A stretch of DNA of 64,000 nt from Fructilactobacillus myrtifloralis (GCF_024029335.1 NZ_CP097116.1:930001-994000), one strand, 5' to 3'. Counted from the first letter of the stretch, positions 38,399 through 48,146 are shown. Numbers and translations are program-made. Notes: generated from the letters alone by a model not told the origin.

Positions 38399-40243
38399 AT
38401 GGCTCATAAATGGAAGTTCTTTAAATCCATTCACTTTAAAATTGCACTGGTGTTCGTGCTGATGATGCTGCTAACGCTGGAAACCGTGGGTGCCGTGTTT
38501 GTGCGGCAGTTGGAGTACCAAAACCTCAACACGTTTAAAGCATCGTTGCAACTGAAACCATACATCAATACGTCGCTAAAAAAGCAACTTGCCAGTCGCA
38601 ACCAAATTAAGGCAAATAAGCAAATTCAAACGATTCTGCAGGATGCCGATATTAGTAATAACGCGGAGGTCACCGTGGTTGATGCCCGGGGTAACATCCG
38701 GGGAACTAACCAAAATAACGAACAGTCGCTGGTCGGACAGAAAAACACCGACGGAGACGTTAAGAGTGCTCTGTACAGTAGTAAGACGATTGAAAAAACG
38801 ACCTCAAGTAACAATAATCGGTATTACGTGCTGGTAACGCCGCTGATTAACAGCGCTAAAAATCAGAACAACATCGAAGGGGTCGTTTACATTCGGGCGA
38901 ACCTCAGTCAGGTTTACCACAATATTAATAACATCACGATTATTTACCTGTTTGCCGCGGTGCTTTCGATTATTTTAGGGTTACTATTGACCCTCATTAT
39001 CTCGCGGGCGATTACGAAACCGATTGACGAATTGAAACGCCAAACCGAACAAATTGCCCGGGGGGATTACTCGGGACACGTCCAGGTCTATGGCAACGAT
39101 GAATTAGGCCAACTGGCGCACGCCGTTAATAACCTGTCGGTGCAGGTGGAAGAGTCCCAGGAATCGACAGAGTCCGAACGGCGCCGGCTGGATTCTGTGT
39201 TGGATAACATGACCGACGGCGTGGTGGCCACCGATCGGCGTGGTCTCGTTACCATCGTTAACGACGAAGCGCTCGAGTTACTGGGCACCACCAAGCAGGC
39301 AGTGGTCGGCAAACCGATTCTGCAGGTTTTAAATTTGCAGGATCAGTTTAACTTGCGGGATTTAATTGAAGATCCGGGGCAGGTGTACCTAGACTTTTCG
39401 ACTCCGGAACGGCGCTTGATTTTATCGGCGCACTTTTCTCTAATTCAACGAAAGTCTGGCTTTATTAATGGGTTGGTTTGCGTGTTCCACGATGTAACCG
39501 CCCAACAAAAAATTGATGAGGACCGTCGTCAGTTCGTGTCAAACGTTTCCCACGAACTGCGCACGCCGTTAACCAGTGTGCATTCTTACTTAGAGGCGCT
39601 CTCAGACGGGGCCTGGGAAGATCCCGAACTGGCGCCGAAGTTTTTGCACGTGACGCAGGATGAAACAGATCGGATGATTCGGATGATTAATGACTTATTG
39701 ACGTTGTCACGGATGGATTCTGGAACCCAGAAGTATAACACCGAGCTCGTCAACATCAACAAGTTGTTTAACTACATCTTGGACCGGTTTGATATGATTG
39801 TGAAAAACGATGCTGAGAAACACTACCGGATTAAGCGCGAATTTACGCACCAGGACTTATGGGCGGAGGTCGATCCCGACCGCTTCACCCAGGTGCTTGA
39901 TAACGTGATGAACAACGCGGTGAAGTATTCTCCAGACGGGGGCACGATTACCTGTCGGCTGTATGAGAATCATAATCGGATCGTCTTGAGCATCAGTGAC
40001 CAAGGCCTCGGGATGCCTCAGAGTGCATTAAAACACATTTTTGACCGGTTCTACCGGGTAGATAAGGCGCGGTCCCGGGCGCAAGGGGGTAGTGGCCTTG
40101 GATTAGCGATTTCAAAGGAAATCATCGAATCGTTTGGTGGTGACATTCGGGTAGCAAGTACGGAAGGAAAGGGTTCGACTTTCTATATCTCCCTTCCGTA
40201 TGAACCAATTGAGGAGGATCTCTGGGATGATGGAGAAGCTTAA
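38399..40243 (+). CDS. walK: Sensor histidine kinase WalK
   Basis: Membrane kinase that phosphorylates WalR, 614 residues. TM1 about 13-33, extracytoplasmic sensor domain, TM2 about 180-202, HAMP (SRAITKPIDELKRQTEQIA), PAS (LDNMTDGVVATDRRG), dimerisation domain with His385 in NVSHELRTPL, and ATPase domain with NAVKYSPDGG and DQGLGMP. Cotranscribed with walR; its end overlaps walH by 17 bp. Confidence 0.97.
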   Translation: MAHKWKFFKSIHFKIALVFVLMMLLTLETVGAVFVRQLEYQNLNTFKASLQLKPYINTSLKKQLASRNQIKANKQIQTILQDADISNNAEVTVVDARGNIRGTNQNNEQSLVGQKNTDGDVKSALYSSKTIEKTTSSNNNRYYVLVTPLINSAKNQNNIEGVVYIRANLSQVYHNINNITIIYLFAAVLSIILGLLLTLIISRAITKPIDELKRQTEQIARGDYSGHVQVYGNDELGQLAHAVNNLSVQVEESQESTESERRRLDSVLDNMTDGVVATDRRGLVTIVNDEALELLGTTKQAVVGKPILQVLNLQDQFNLRDLIEDPGQVYLDFSTPERRLILSAHFSLIQRKSGFINGLVCVFHDVTAQQKIDEDRRQFVSNVSHELRTPLTSVHSYLEALSDGAWEDPELAPKFLHVTQDETDRMIRMINDLLTLSRMDSGTQKYNTELVNINKLFNYILDRFDMIVKNDAEKHYRIKREFTHQDLWAEVDPDRFTQVLDNVMNNAVKYSPDGGTITCRLYENHNRIVLSISDQGLGMPQSALKHIFDRFYRVDKARSRAQGGSGLGLAISKEIIESFGGDIRVASTEGKGSTFYISLPYEPIEEDLWDDGEA

Positions 40244-41552
40244 ACGCTATTTTTTACCAGTTGCGCTGGCAATCGCCGTCCTGATTAGTGTCGGCCTGTC
40301 GGTTTCTTTACTGACGAATCCAGCCCGCTTTAGCAGTCGGACGCATCAAAATCGGGCCGTTGCTCTCCATAACGACGCGAACGTGCGTCCGTTACAGGAC
40401 GTATATTCTCCTCTGCGGGTCATTAAAACGAATCAGCACCACCATCAAACCATGTTGACGTCATCAACCGTCAACCTAGTGGGGACGATTGTAAAACAGC
40501 TCCGAGGGACCCAGATGACTGATTTACATCGCATTAGTACCAAGCATGAGCAACGGTATTTTGACGTCTTAAACCAGCCAAATTCAATCATGTTGAATTA
40601 CAATAACGCCCTCGCGGGACAGATGTTAGGGCAGGTTTTAAAGCAACCACAGCTCTTTTCAAAGCAACTGAAGGTGCAACGGATTGTGATTCCGCTGAAT
40701 GAGAAGGGGAAAATTTACTTTTTAACCGATCAGAACTATCAAGTGTACGAGGCCTCCGTGCAGCAGCTGAACCTTGCTCACCTAAAACGGACGTTGCGAC
40801 ACGACGTAGCTAGTAATCGGGTTGAAATCCGGGCCCTTAACAACAAACCGTTCTTATACTTCCCACACGCCGTCCAGCTCAAAGACTACGGGTACATGTT
40901 GCAGGAACAATCCCAGTCCACCTATTTGAGTCGGATCATTGGCAATAGTACCGATACGACCGTCAAACACCATCAGGGGGAAACGACCTACGCTTCTGCG
41001 AACCAGGAGTTGACCTTTTCGGCCAATGACGACGTGACCTACAATAACTTTCGGCCCCAAAAAACGGTTAAAACGGAGGAGGATGCGCTCAAGGTGGCGT
41101 ACCAAAACGCGGTTCAACTTGGGGTTCCCCTGGCGTCATCGCAGTTTGATGCCTACCAGGCGCAGAATAAGACGGTCAGCTATCGCTCCTTTATCGATGG
41201 CTTCCCAATCTTTGGTAATCAGCAACTGGGTAATTACTCCTATCAGTACGTGAATGGAGCTTCAGAACGTTACCAATTCTCCCTGCGCGATTTTCAAATT
41301 CCGGTACCGACTGATGAACAGCAGACCACGCTCCCTAGCAGTAAGACGATGTTAGCCCAACTGGCCCAGGCAAACGTTGATACGAAACGGATTAGTAACG
41401 TGCAGATCGGGTACCAAATTGTGCCCAATGACGAGCATAAGTTACTGGTACTGCTGCGGCCCAGCTGGTTTGTAAAGTATAATAATCAGTGGGTTAATTA
41501 CGTTGACTTGCAACAGGGGAACGTTACTAAGGCCCGAAAGGAGAACTTCTAA
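40227..41552 (+). CDS. walH: WalK accessory membrane protein WalH (YycH)
   Basis: Membrane-anchored regulator of WalK, 441 residues with one N-terminal membrane segment (about 8-28) and a large external domain with the two-lobed YycH fold. Start ATG at 40227 has GAGGAGG 9 nt upstream inside walK. Stop and the walI start share a base. Confidence 0.92.
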   Translation: MMEKLKRYFLPVALAIAVLISVGLSVSLLTNPARFSSRTHQNRAVALHNDANVRPLQDVYSPLRVIKTNQHHHQTMLTSSTVNLVGTIVKQLRGTQMTDLHRISTKHEQRYFDVLNQPNSIMLNYNNALAGQMLGQVLKQPQLFSKQLKVQRIVIPLNEKGKIYFLTDQNYQVYEASVQQLNLAHLKRTLRHDVASNRVEIRALNNKPFLYFPHAVQLKDYGYMLQEQSQSTYLSRIIGNSTDTTVKHHQGETTYASANQELTFSANDDVTYNNFRPQKTVKTEEDALKVAYQNAVQLGVPLASSQFDAYQAQNKTVSYRSFIDGFPIFGNQQLGNYSYQYVNGASERYQFSLRDFQIPVPTDEQQTTLPSSKTMLAQLAQANVDTKRISNVQIGYQIVPNDEHKLLVLLRPSWFVKYNNQWVNYVDLQQGNVTKARKENF

Positions 41553-42394
41553 TGAATTTTAAACGAATTCAAGGAATCTTCTTGATTGCTTTCATTGTGA
41601 TTGACGTGTTTTTGTTCATGATGACGAAGAATAGTAAGGTTCAGGATGACAGTGCGAACGCTGGCAATGTGAACACCACGATTATCAAAGACATGAAACG
41701 GGACAACATTACGGTGGGCCCCTTGAGTACTGCTAAGCACACGGGCTACTATTTGTCGGCTGAACCACAAACGGACTTGGGGAATCGGTTGGCAACGTTA
41801 AAGGATCAGAACGCGCGCAGTGAGAACGGAGCGATCATTAGCGATTTGCGGACGCCCGTGAAGGTTTCTGCAACGCATCCGGAGCGGACGATTACCAAGT
41901 TGCTGCGGGAGCGATCCGGGTTTGTGCTGGATGCGAAGCAGTATCGGTATGATCCGGATTTGTCCACCCGGACCAAGGTGGTTTATGCCCAACAAAGTCC
42001 AGTGGGACCCTTCTTCTCTTCGAACGCGCAACTGACGTTTAGCGTTGCGAACCAACGAGTGATTGGCTATACCCAACGCGAACTTGGAAACGTCAAGATT
42101 CTGCATGATAAAGCGGACCTCATTACGGAGGAACGGGCGGTGATTAGTTTGTATCAATATAACGAGTTACCGAATAACGCCAAGATTTTGTGGAAAAAGT
42201 TAGCGTATACTCGCTTCTTGGAATTAAGTGGTAAGGAAGTTTATATTCCGACCTGGGTCATCGCGATGAACACGAAGTCGAATCCGAAGGTACAAATTAA
42301 ACGGATTAATGCCTTAAACGGGGCCTCGTTTAATACGGAAAAGGTGCAAGAACAACCAAACGGAACTGCGAAAGTGGAAAGCGTGAAAAACTAA
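41552..42394 (+). CDS. walI: WalK accessory membrane protein WalI (YycI)
   Basis: Partner of WalH, 280 residues, N-terminal membrane segment (MNFKRIQGIFLIAFIVIDVFLF) and external YycI domain. Its start shares the last base of walH, and its stop shares a base with walJ (TAATG in both cases), so the whole set is translated together. AAAGGAG precedes the ATG. Confidence 0.93.
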   Translation: MNFKRIQGIFLIAFIVIDVFLFMMTKNSKVQDDSANAGNVNTTIIKDMKRDNITVGPLSTAKHTGYYLSAEPQTDLGNRLATLKDQNARSENGAIISDLRTPVKVSATHPERTITKLLRERSGFVLDAKQYRYDPDLSTRTKVVYAQQSPVGPFFSSNAQLTFSVANQRVIGYTQRELGNVKILHDKADLITEERAVISLYQYNELPNNAKILWKKLAYTRFLELSGKEVYIPTWVIAMNTKSNPKVQIKRINALNGASFNTEKVQEQPNGTAKVESVKN

Positions 42395-43194
42395 TGAATG
42401 ATGAGTTTAAAATCAGTGTATTGTCGAGTGGCAGTGGGGGCAATTGCACGTACATTGAAACGCCCCAGCACAAAATTATTCAAGATGCAGGGCTCTCGGG
42501 GATTCGGATTAAACGGTTAATGGAAGGCATCGGGAAGGACCTTGCCGATGTCGACACCATGCTCGTTACGCACGAACATACGGACCACGCTAAGGGAGTT
42601 GGCATTTTAGCCCGAAAATATGGGATGAACGTGTATGCAAACGAGGCGACCTGGAAGGCGATGGACCAAAAAATCGGCGCGGTTCCGCTGGAGCAAAAGT
42701 TTGTGTTTGACCCCAATACCACCGAGTTATGGGGTGATTTGGACGTCGAAAGCTTCACGGTCGCGCATGACGCAGCGCAGGCGCAGTTCTATAACTATCA
42801 CCATCACGGAAAAAGTTTTGTGATCATCACGGACACCGGCTCAGTTTCTGACCGGGTCGCGGGTTTGATCCGGAATGCGGATGCGTATTTATTTGAGTGC
42901 AATTATGATCCAGACATGCTAATGAATGGGGATTATTCGTATTCCACGAAGCTACGAATTAACAGCGACACCGGTCACTTGTCTAACCAGGCTAGTACGG
43001 AGATCTTAATGGACGTGATGGGTCCACAAACCAAGCGTATTTTTCTGGCGCACCGGAGTCATCACAATAACACCAAAGCGCTCGCGCGCCTGACCGTGGC
43101 GTCGGTCATGAAGAATCATGGATTTGGAGTTGGTCAAGATTTTGAACTCTTTGATACGGACGTCGAACAGCCCTCTCCGTTAATTAAGTTATAG
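42394..43194 (+). CDS. walJ: Metallo-beta-lactamase fold hydrolase WalJ (YycJ)
   Basis: Predicted metal-dependent nuclease, 266 residues; the family is linked to DNA repair and to the Wal system. The metal motif is THEHTDHAKG near residue 57, with later ITDTGSVSDR and SDTGHLSNQAS segments giving further metal ligands. Last gene of the wal operon, followed by a terminator; the htrA gene that often comes next is absent. Confidence 0.93.
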   Translation: MNDEFKISVLSSGSGGNCTYIETPQHKIIQDAGLSGIRIKRLMEGIGKDLADVDTMLVTHEHTDHAKGVGILARKYGMNVYANEATWKAMDQKIGAVPLEQKFVFDPNTTELWGDLDVESFTVAHDAAQAQFYNYHHHGKSFVIITDTGSVSDRVAGLIRNADAYLFECNYDPDMLMNGDYSYSTKLRINSDTGHLSNQASTEILMDVMGPQTKRIFLAHRSHHNNTKALARLTVASVMKNHGFGVGQDFELFDTDVEQPSPLIKL

Positions 43195-43200
43195 GAAACG

Positions 43201-43236
43201 ACACGGTTCTATTCAGCGATGAACCGTGTTTTTTTA
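43201..43236 (+). terminator. wal operon terminator
   Basis: ACACGGTTC pairs with GAACCGTGT and is followed by seven T residues. Confidence 0.88.
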
Positions 43237-43699
43237 ATGGCGGGCAAATTGCTGATTTTGGCTGAGCGGAAATCCGGCTCAAATTTTCAGTAATTCCGAA
43301 CAAAAAAAGTTCCACAATGCTGAAATGCAAGAAATTATCAAGCGTGCAGCTGGTGGGGGAAATTCCTGTTGATAACTTTGTGGATAAGTTTTCGGTGATG
43401 AGCAAAAGCGCGTGCGGATGCGGAATAATCTCCGTGAATAACTTCTTGGAAGTTATCCACAGGGATTGTTAATAACTTTATGGAACATTTTTGTTCGATT
43501 TTTAAAGCTGATAATAACGGCGTTTCACGGCCTTTTTCGATGTGTTAACGAACAAATGTTGCTGTGCTAATTGTGGATAACTAAAAAACTTGTTGACAAA
43601 GCTGGGAAAAAGACAGGTGGGGAAATTTCCATAAATTGCGGAAAACTAGCCACTGCCTGTGGATAACTTTGTGGATAAACTGTTGAAAGGCTGGTAGTT
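43237..43699. other. Noncoding region with a second DnaA-box cluster
   Basis: No credible gene in 463 bp. Five perfect DnaA boxes: TGTGGATAA at 43379-43387, 43572-43580, 43658-43666 and 43670-43678, and TTATCCACA at 43453-43461; TGTTGATAA at 43367-43375 is one mismatch off. A 23-bp unit starting CCTGTKGATAAC (K is G or T) and ending in a perfect box occurs at 43365-43387 and 43656-43678 with one difference. In each copy two boxes are 12 bp apart. This lies 22 kb from dnaA and is not explained by the rlmH gene it precedes. Confidence 0.8.
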
Positions 43700-44179
43700 A
43701 TGAACATCAAACTGGTAGTAGTTGGAAAACTAAAGGAAAAGTACTTTGCGGCGGCCATTGCTGAGTACCAAAAGCGGTTATCGCGCTTTTGTAAGGTTAA
43801 AATGATTGAAGTCCGGGATGAAAAAGCTCCGGAATCATTAAGTTCTGCTGAGATGGAGCAGGTGCAGGCGAAAGAGGGCGACCGAATTCTGGCCAAGGTG
43901 AGTGAGCGTGAGTACGTGTTTGCATTGGCGATTAACGGGACCGAACGCACGTCAGAGGCCTTTGCGCAGCAGATTAAAGACCTGACGACGTATGGTCATT
44001 CGGACCTGACCTTTATCATTGGCGGTTCACTGGGATTAGCCCCAGCGGTCCTAAAGCGGGCTGACGATCAGCTATCGTTTGGGAAGTTCACCCTTCCTCA
44101 TCAGTTAATGCGGGTGGTCTTATGTGAACAAATTTATCGGGCCTTCATGATTAATAGCAACAGTCCGTACCACAAATAG
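43700..44179 (+). CDS. rlmH: 23S rRNA (pseudouridine1915-N3)-methyltransferase
   Basis: Knotted SPOUT methyltransferase acting on the assembled ribosome, 159 residues. Signature [16 protein letters not shown] and [19 protein letters not shown] near the C-terminus, ending NSPYHK. ATG at 43700 follows GAAAGGCTGGTAGTT. Confidence 0.97.
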   Translation: MNIKLVVVGKLKEKYFAAAIAEYQKRLSRFCKVKMIEVRDEKAPESLSSAEMEQVQAKEGDRILAKVSEREYVFALAINGTERTSEAFAQQIKDLTTYGHSDLTFIIGGSLGLAPAVLKRADDQLSFGKFTLPHQLMRVVLCEQIYRAFMINSNSPYHK

Positions 44180-44195
44180 GAAAGAAGGAATTACT

Positions 44196-45311
44196 TTGAA
44201 AAGAATGCAACCCCGCATCACAGTTAAATGGTGGTGGTTATTAGTGGTGCTAGTCGTGGGGCTAGTCGCCGTTTTATTGACCCATTACGATGCACCGCTA
44301 TACAGTCAGACCGTGGCTGAGGTCCAGCAGGTTAAAAACGGTCCGCGGATGAAAACGACGGATGAGTTTCGGAATCAGGATTACCAGCAAAACCAAACGG
44401 TGACCCTCAAAATCCTCAATGGGAAAAAACGGGGCCAAACGTTGCGGGTGCAAAATCAATTTTCGCGCTCAAACGCCACCGATCAGGAATATCACCCGGG
44501 TCAACAGGTTTTTTTACACCTGGGTGGGAACTCCCAACGCAACCGATCCGGTCTCATTAACGGCTTTAAACGGGATACCGTGGTGGTCTTTTTGGTGTGG
44601 TTAACCGTGAGTCTGCTGTTACTCATCCTAAAGTTTCGTGGGTCGATGGCGCTCCTCAGCCTAGTAGTAAATGCCTTGTTGTTCATGGTAGTCGTGGAGT
44701 TGGATGTGCATACGGATTGGAATCCCTTCGTGCTGTTTAGTCTCCTTGCGGTGGTGTTTACGATCGTAACGGCCTTGCTAATCTTTGGGCGCTCCAAGGA
44801 AACCCTGGTGGCAATTATTGCTACCATTTTGGGGACCGCCGCGGCGTTGCTAATTGCCTGGTTAGTGCTGATGGGAACGCACCAACGGGGCATGAAATTT
44901 GAAATGATGGACTACGTGACCCAGCAACGGCTGCCACTCTTTTTTGCAGGGAGTATGATTGGCTCGCTCGGAGCGATCATGGACCTTTCAGCAGACATCA
45001 CGTCGAGTGTTTTTGCAATCTATCGCGAGCAACCGACCATGCGATTTGCCGAGTTGTTTGCGAATGCCCGTAAGATTGGTCGCTCCATCATGGGTCCCCT
45101 GATTAACGTGCTCTTTTTAATCTTTGTGGCTAGTACCTTTCCCATGATGGTACTGTTTTTAAAGAACGGAAATAGTTGGGGCTATTCTTACTCAATGATT
45201 ATGTCATTAGGAATCGTCCAGAGTTTGATAAGTGGAATTGGAATTGCGCTAACCGTTCCGATTACGGGGTTGTTAGCCGGTGGCATTTGTGAAATGAAGG
45301 TGTTCAAATGA
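44196..45311 (+). CDS. YibE/F-family membrane protein (first of pair)
   Basis: Integral membrane protein of unknown function, 371 residues. One N-terminal segment (about 13-34), an external beta-rich region (about 40-125, GQTLRVQNQF), then about six membrane segments including GSLGAIMDLSADITSSV, the family's conserved stretch. The chosen start is TTG at 44196, 5 nt after AAGGAA; ATG at 44205 is possible. Overlaps the next gene by 4 bp (ATGA). Confidence 0.82.
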   Translation: MKRMQPRITVKWWWLLVVLVVGLVAVLLTHYDAPLYSQTVAEVQQVKNGPRMKTTDEFRNQDYQQNQTVTLKILNGKKRGQTLRVQNQFSRSNATDQEYHPGQQVFLHLGGNSQRNRSGLINGFKRDTVVVFLVWLTVSLLLLILKFRGSMALLSLVVNALLFMVVVELDVHTDWNPFVLFSLLAVVFTIVTALLIFGRSKETLVAIIATILGTAAALLIAWLVLMGTHQRGMKFEMMDYVTQQRLPLFFAGSMIGSLGAIMDLSADITSSVFAIYREQPTMRFAELFANARKIGRSIMGPLINVLFLIFVASTFPMMVLFLKNGNSWGYSYSMIMSLGIVQSLISGIGIALTVPITGLLAGGICEMKVFK

Positions 45312-46066
45312 GTACGATTAGTGCCCTAGTGTTGGTATTACTGGGAGCGATGTTACTAGCTGGTGGTAAACAGGGGCTAGTTTCGTTTCTCGGGTTGCTG
45401 TTTAACTTTGCGGTGGTCTTTTTATCCGTAGTCTTGATTTCCTGGGGGATTCCTTACCTGATTGTGACGTTGTGTAATGCGGTGATTATCCTCGTAGTTT
45501 CCATTTACTTTGGTAATCAACAGGGGCGCAATGCTGACATTGCGTTTTTGACGTCCATCATCGTGGTTGGCTTAGTAATTTTATTGATCATTCCGATTGA
45601 ACACTGGGCCCAGGTGCAGGGTTTTGGAGTCGAAAATACGGAAGACTTGGAAGGACTATCCCTGCAACTAGGGGTCCGGTTTCTAGATGTTTCCTGTGCG
45701 ATGACGATTTTGAGCTGTCTAGGGGCGGTAGCAGAGGCCGCTGTGGCGGTTGCGACCGGGTTAGTCGAACTGGAGGATCACGATGCCACGATTAGTGACC
45801 AGCAGTTGATTCGCACTGGAATGCGCGTTGGCCAAGAAATCGTGGGGACGGCCTTTAATACCCTGTTCTTTGGGTTTTACGGGGAACTTCTAGGCCTCTT
45901 TATCTGGTTTGCCCGGTTGCACTACACGCTGGGGATGATTATCAACGACAAAATTTTTGTCGCGGAACTAATCATGACAATCATTTCCGCTATCGGGGTA
46001 ATCTTGACGATTCCCGTTACGATTGGCGTGGTACTTTACCGCAAACGACACCAGGTTAAGGACTAA
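45308..46066 (+). CDS. YibE/F-family membrane protein (second of pair)
   Basis: Integral membrane protein of 252 residues with about seven hydrophobic segments and ILSCLGAVAEAAVAVATGLVE, the pair's matching conserved stretch. Start overlaps the upstream stop, so the two proteins are likely translated together and may form one complex (inference). Function unknown. Confidence 0.82.
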   Translation: MSTISALVLVLLGAMLLAGGKQGLVSFLGLLFNFAVVFLSVVLISWGIPYLIVTLCNAVIILVVSIYFGNQQGRNADIAFLTSIIVVGLVILLIIPIEHWAQVQGFGVENTEDLEGLSLQLGVRFLDVSCAMTILSCLGAVAEAAVAVATGLVELEDHDATISDQQLIRTGMRVGQEIVGTAFNTLFFGFYGELLGLFIWFARLHYTLGMIINDKIFVAELIMTIISAIGVILTIPVTIGVVLYRKRHQVKD

Positions 46067-46142
46067 GGGTCATCCGGTTGAAGGATTACGCCCGCGGACA
46101 GTTTGTGAAGTAAAAAACTAGGGTTAGCGGGAGGATAATTTG

Positions 46143-46171
46143 TTGTAAGCGTTTTCAAATAGTGCTAAGCT
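46143..46171 (+). promoter_or_regulatory. Pyruvate oxidase promoter with cre site
   Basis: -35 TTGTAA (46143-46148), 17-bp spacer, -10 TAAGCT (46166-46171) with TGC before it. TGTAAGCGTTTTCA at 46144-46157 fits the catabolite-responsive element consensus TGWAARCGYTWWCA at all positions and overlaps the -35, as expected for CcpA repression. Confidence 0.65.
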
Positions 46172-46197
46172 AATAGTAAGAAATGGAGGGAATCCTT

Positions 46198-48018
46198 ATG
46201 AAAGATGTAAACAAAGTTCCTGCTGCAGTGGCAATGCTGAAGGTCTTAGAGGCTTACGGTGTGAAAGATGTGTATGGTTACCCAGGTGGGTCCATCAACT
46301 CGACGCTGCACGCCCTAGACGTTGAAAAAGAGAACATTAACTACGTTCAGATTCGTCACGAACAGGTGGGTGCGCTCGCAGCGGCCGCTCATGCGAAGCT
46401 AACTGGTCACATTGGTGTGGCCTTTGGGTCCGCTGGTCCCGGAGCAGTTAACCTGTTAAACGGATTGTACGATGCAAAGGAAGATAAAGTGCCGGTGTTA
46501 GCACTGGTAGGTCAAGTTCCGCATACGAACATGAACTATGACTACTTCCAAGAATTTCCAGAAGTGCCCATGTTTGAAGACGTTTCGGTTTACGATCGAG
46601 TAGTAATGAGTCCCGAAAGTTTACCGCACGTGGTAGACCAAGCAATTCACGCGGCCTACGCGCACAAAGGGGTTGCCGTAGTGGTAATTCCAAATGACTT
46701 TGGGTTCGCCGAAATTCCGGATGTACGTTACGATTCCGCTTCAGCAACTTACGAGAAACCGGCCCCGCAACCAGTTGCGACTGATGACGAAGTCGCCCAA
46801 TTCTTAGCCATGGTAAAGGAAGCTAAGCGCCCGGTAATTCACGTTGGTCGCGGAATTAAGGCTGGTGGGGATCAGTTGATTGAACTATCCAAACGGTTAC
46901 AAATTCCTCTTATTATGGATGGGTTAGCCCAAGGATATGTTAACGAAGCCTACGAAGGGAACCTAGGCACAGCGAACCGAGCTGCTTCGAAGCCAGCGGA
47001 TGAAATTTTAGCTACTGCTGACCTCGTAATTGCCATTGGTGGTGACTTTGCCTTCGCCCACAGCGTTTACGCTAGTCACGAATTTAAGTACATTCAAGTT
47101 GATAATCAGACGGTTCAACTAGGTCGCCACCACGTTCCGGATTTGGCCATCTGGTCAGATGCGACGCAGTTTGTGGAAAAGGCAATTGCGCAGTCAGAAG
47201 CAGTTCCAGCGCGGCCGTTCTTTAAGGCCGCCGTTGCGAACATGCAAAACTGGAAGGCTTACATTCAGAAAATGATGGATAGTGACGCCGACAGTTTGAG
47301 TCCAGCACAGGTTTACAAGCAAATTAACCGGATTTCAGAACCAGACGCTGTCTACTCCGTTGACGTTGGTGATAACATCATCAGTACCTTTAGATACTTA
47401 AACCTCACGGATCGTACAAAGTGGGTCATTTCCGCTCTGTTTGCTACGATGGGTTCCGGAGTTCCCGGAGCCATCGCAGCTAAGTTAGACGAACCGGACA
47501 AGCAAGTCTTTAACATTGCCGGAGACGGAGCGCTGTCCATGGTAATGCAAGACTTGGTTACAGAAGTTAAGTACCAGTTACCAATCATTAACATCGTGAC
47601 CCAAAATGGAGATTTGAGCTTCATTAAAGGGGAGCAAGAAGACCTAGCAATGCCATACTTCGGCCTGGATTTGCAACCCCAAGACTTTGCAATGATTGCC
47701 AAGGGAATGGGCTTAGATGCCGTTCGGGTTACGAACTATGTAGAGTTACCGGCGGCCTTTGATCAAGCCGTTGCAGCTGTTAAAGCAGGACGTCCGTTCT
47801 TGCTGGATGTAATGATTAACGACCACCGGGCCCTTCCTGTGGAAGACTTAGTGGTTAAGATCCAAGATGGTAAGGTAGTCGAAACGGTTAGCCCGAACTT
47901 CCGCAAGGATAAAGGGGACCAACAGCAGTATAGTTTGGCCGACTTCTTTGCGATTTATGATGGTGAAGACTTACAACCACTGCAACACTACTTTGATGAA
48001 TACCAAGTAGAACTGTAA
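46198..48018 (+). CDS. pox: Pyruvate oxidase
   Basis: ThDP/FAD enzyme converting pyruvate, phosphate and O2 to acetyl phosphate, CO2 and H2O2; yields extra ATP through acetate kinase. It has 606 residues: N-terminal Pyr domain with YGYPGGSINSTLHAL and RHEQVGALAAAAHAKLTG, central FAD-binding domain, and C-terminal ThDP domain GDGALSMVMQDL near residue 442. ATG at 46198 follows GGAGGGAATCCTT. Monocistronic with terminator; a cre site over its promoter suggests glucose repression. Acetolactate synthase relatives share the fold, but the N-terminal motif matches lactobacillar Pox. Confidence 0.9.
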   Translation: MKDVNKVPAAVAMLKVLEAYGVKDVYGYPGGSINSTLHALDVEKENINYVQIRHEQVGALAAAAHAKLTGHIGVAFGSAGPGAVNLLNGLYDAKEDKVPVLALVGQVPHTNMNYDYFQEFPEVPMFEDVSVYDRVVMSPESLPHVVDQAIHAAYAHKGVAVVVIPNDFGFAEIPDVRYDSASATYEKPAPQPVATDDEVAQFLAMVKEAKRPVIHVGRGIKAGGDQLIELSKRLQIPLIMDGLAQGYVNEAYEGNLGTANRAASKPADEILATADLVIAIGGDFAFAHSVYASHEFKYIQVDNQTVQLGRHHVPDLAIWSDATQFVEKAIAQSEAVPARPFFKAAVANMQNWKAYIQKMMDSDADSLSPAQVYKQINRISEPDAVYSVDVGDNIISTFRYLNLTDRTKWVISALFATMGSGVPGAIAAKLDEPDKQVFNIAGDGALSMVMQDLVTEVKYQLPIINIVTQNGDLSFIKGEQEDLAMPYFGLDLQPQDFAMIAKGMGLDAVRVTNYVELPAAFDQAVAAVKAGRPFLLDVMINDHRALPVEDLVVKIQDGKVVETVSPNFRKDKGDQQQYSLADFFAIYDGEDLQPLQHYFDEYQVEL

Positions 48019-48030
48019 CGTAGATTCGCG

Positions 48031-48062
48031 AAAAGCACCTCCAACTATGGAGGTGCTTTTTT
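48031..48062 (+). terminator. pox terminator
   Basis: AAAAGCACCTCC pairs with GGAGGTGCTTTT around AACTAT, with T residues after. Confidence 0.9.
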
Positions 48063-48146
48063 AGTTAATTTTATCCAATTGATTATTTATACTATAATGA
48101 AACAGACAGAGTGGTAAATTAACTTACAAAGAGGGGTTTAGAGTAC

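Noticed and set aside
43184-43405. Minus-strand frame of 73 codons in the DnaA-box region
   Set aside because: No ribosome binding site, overlaps the wal terminator and the walJ end, odd composition.
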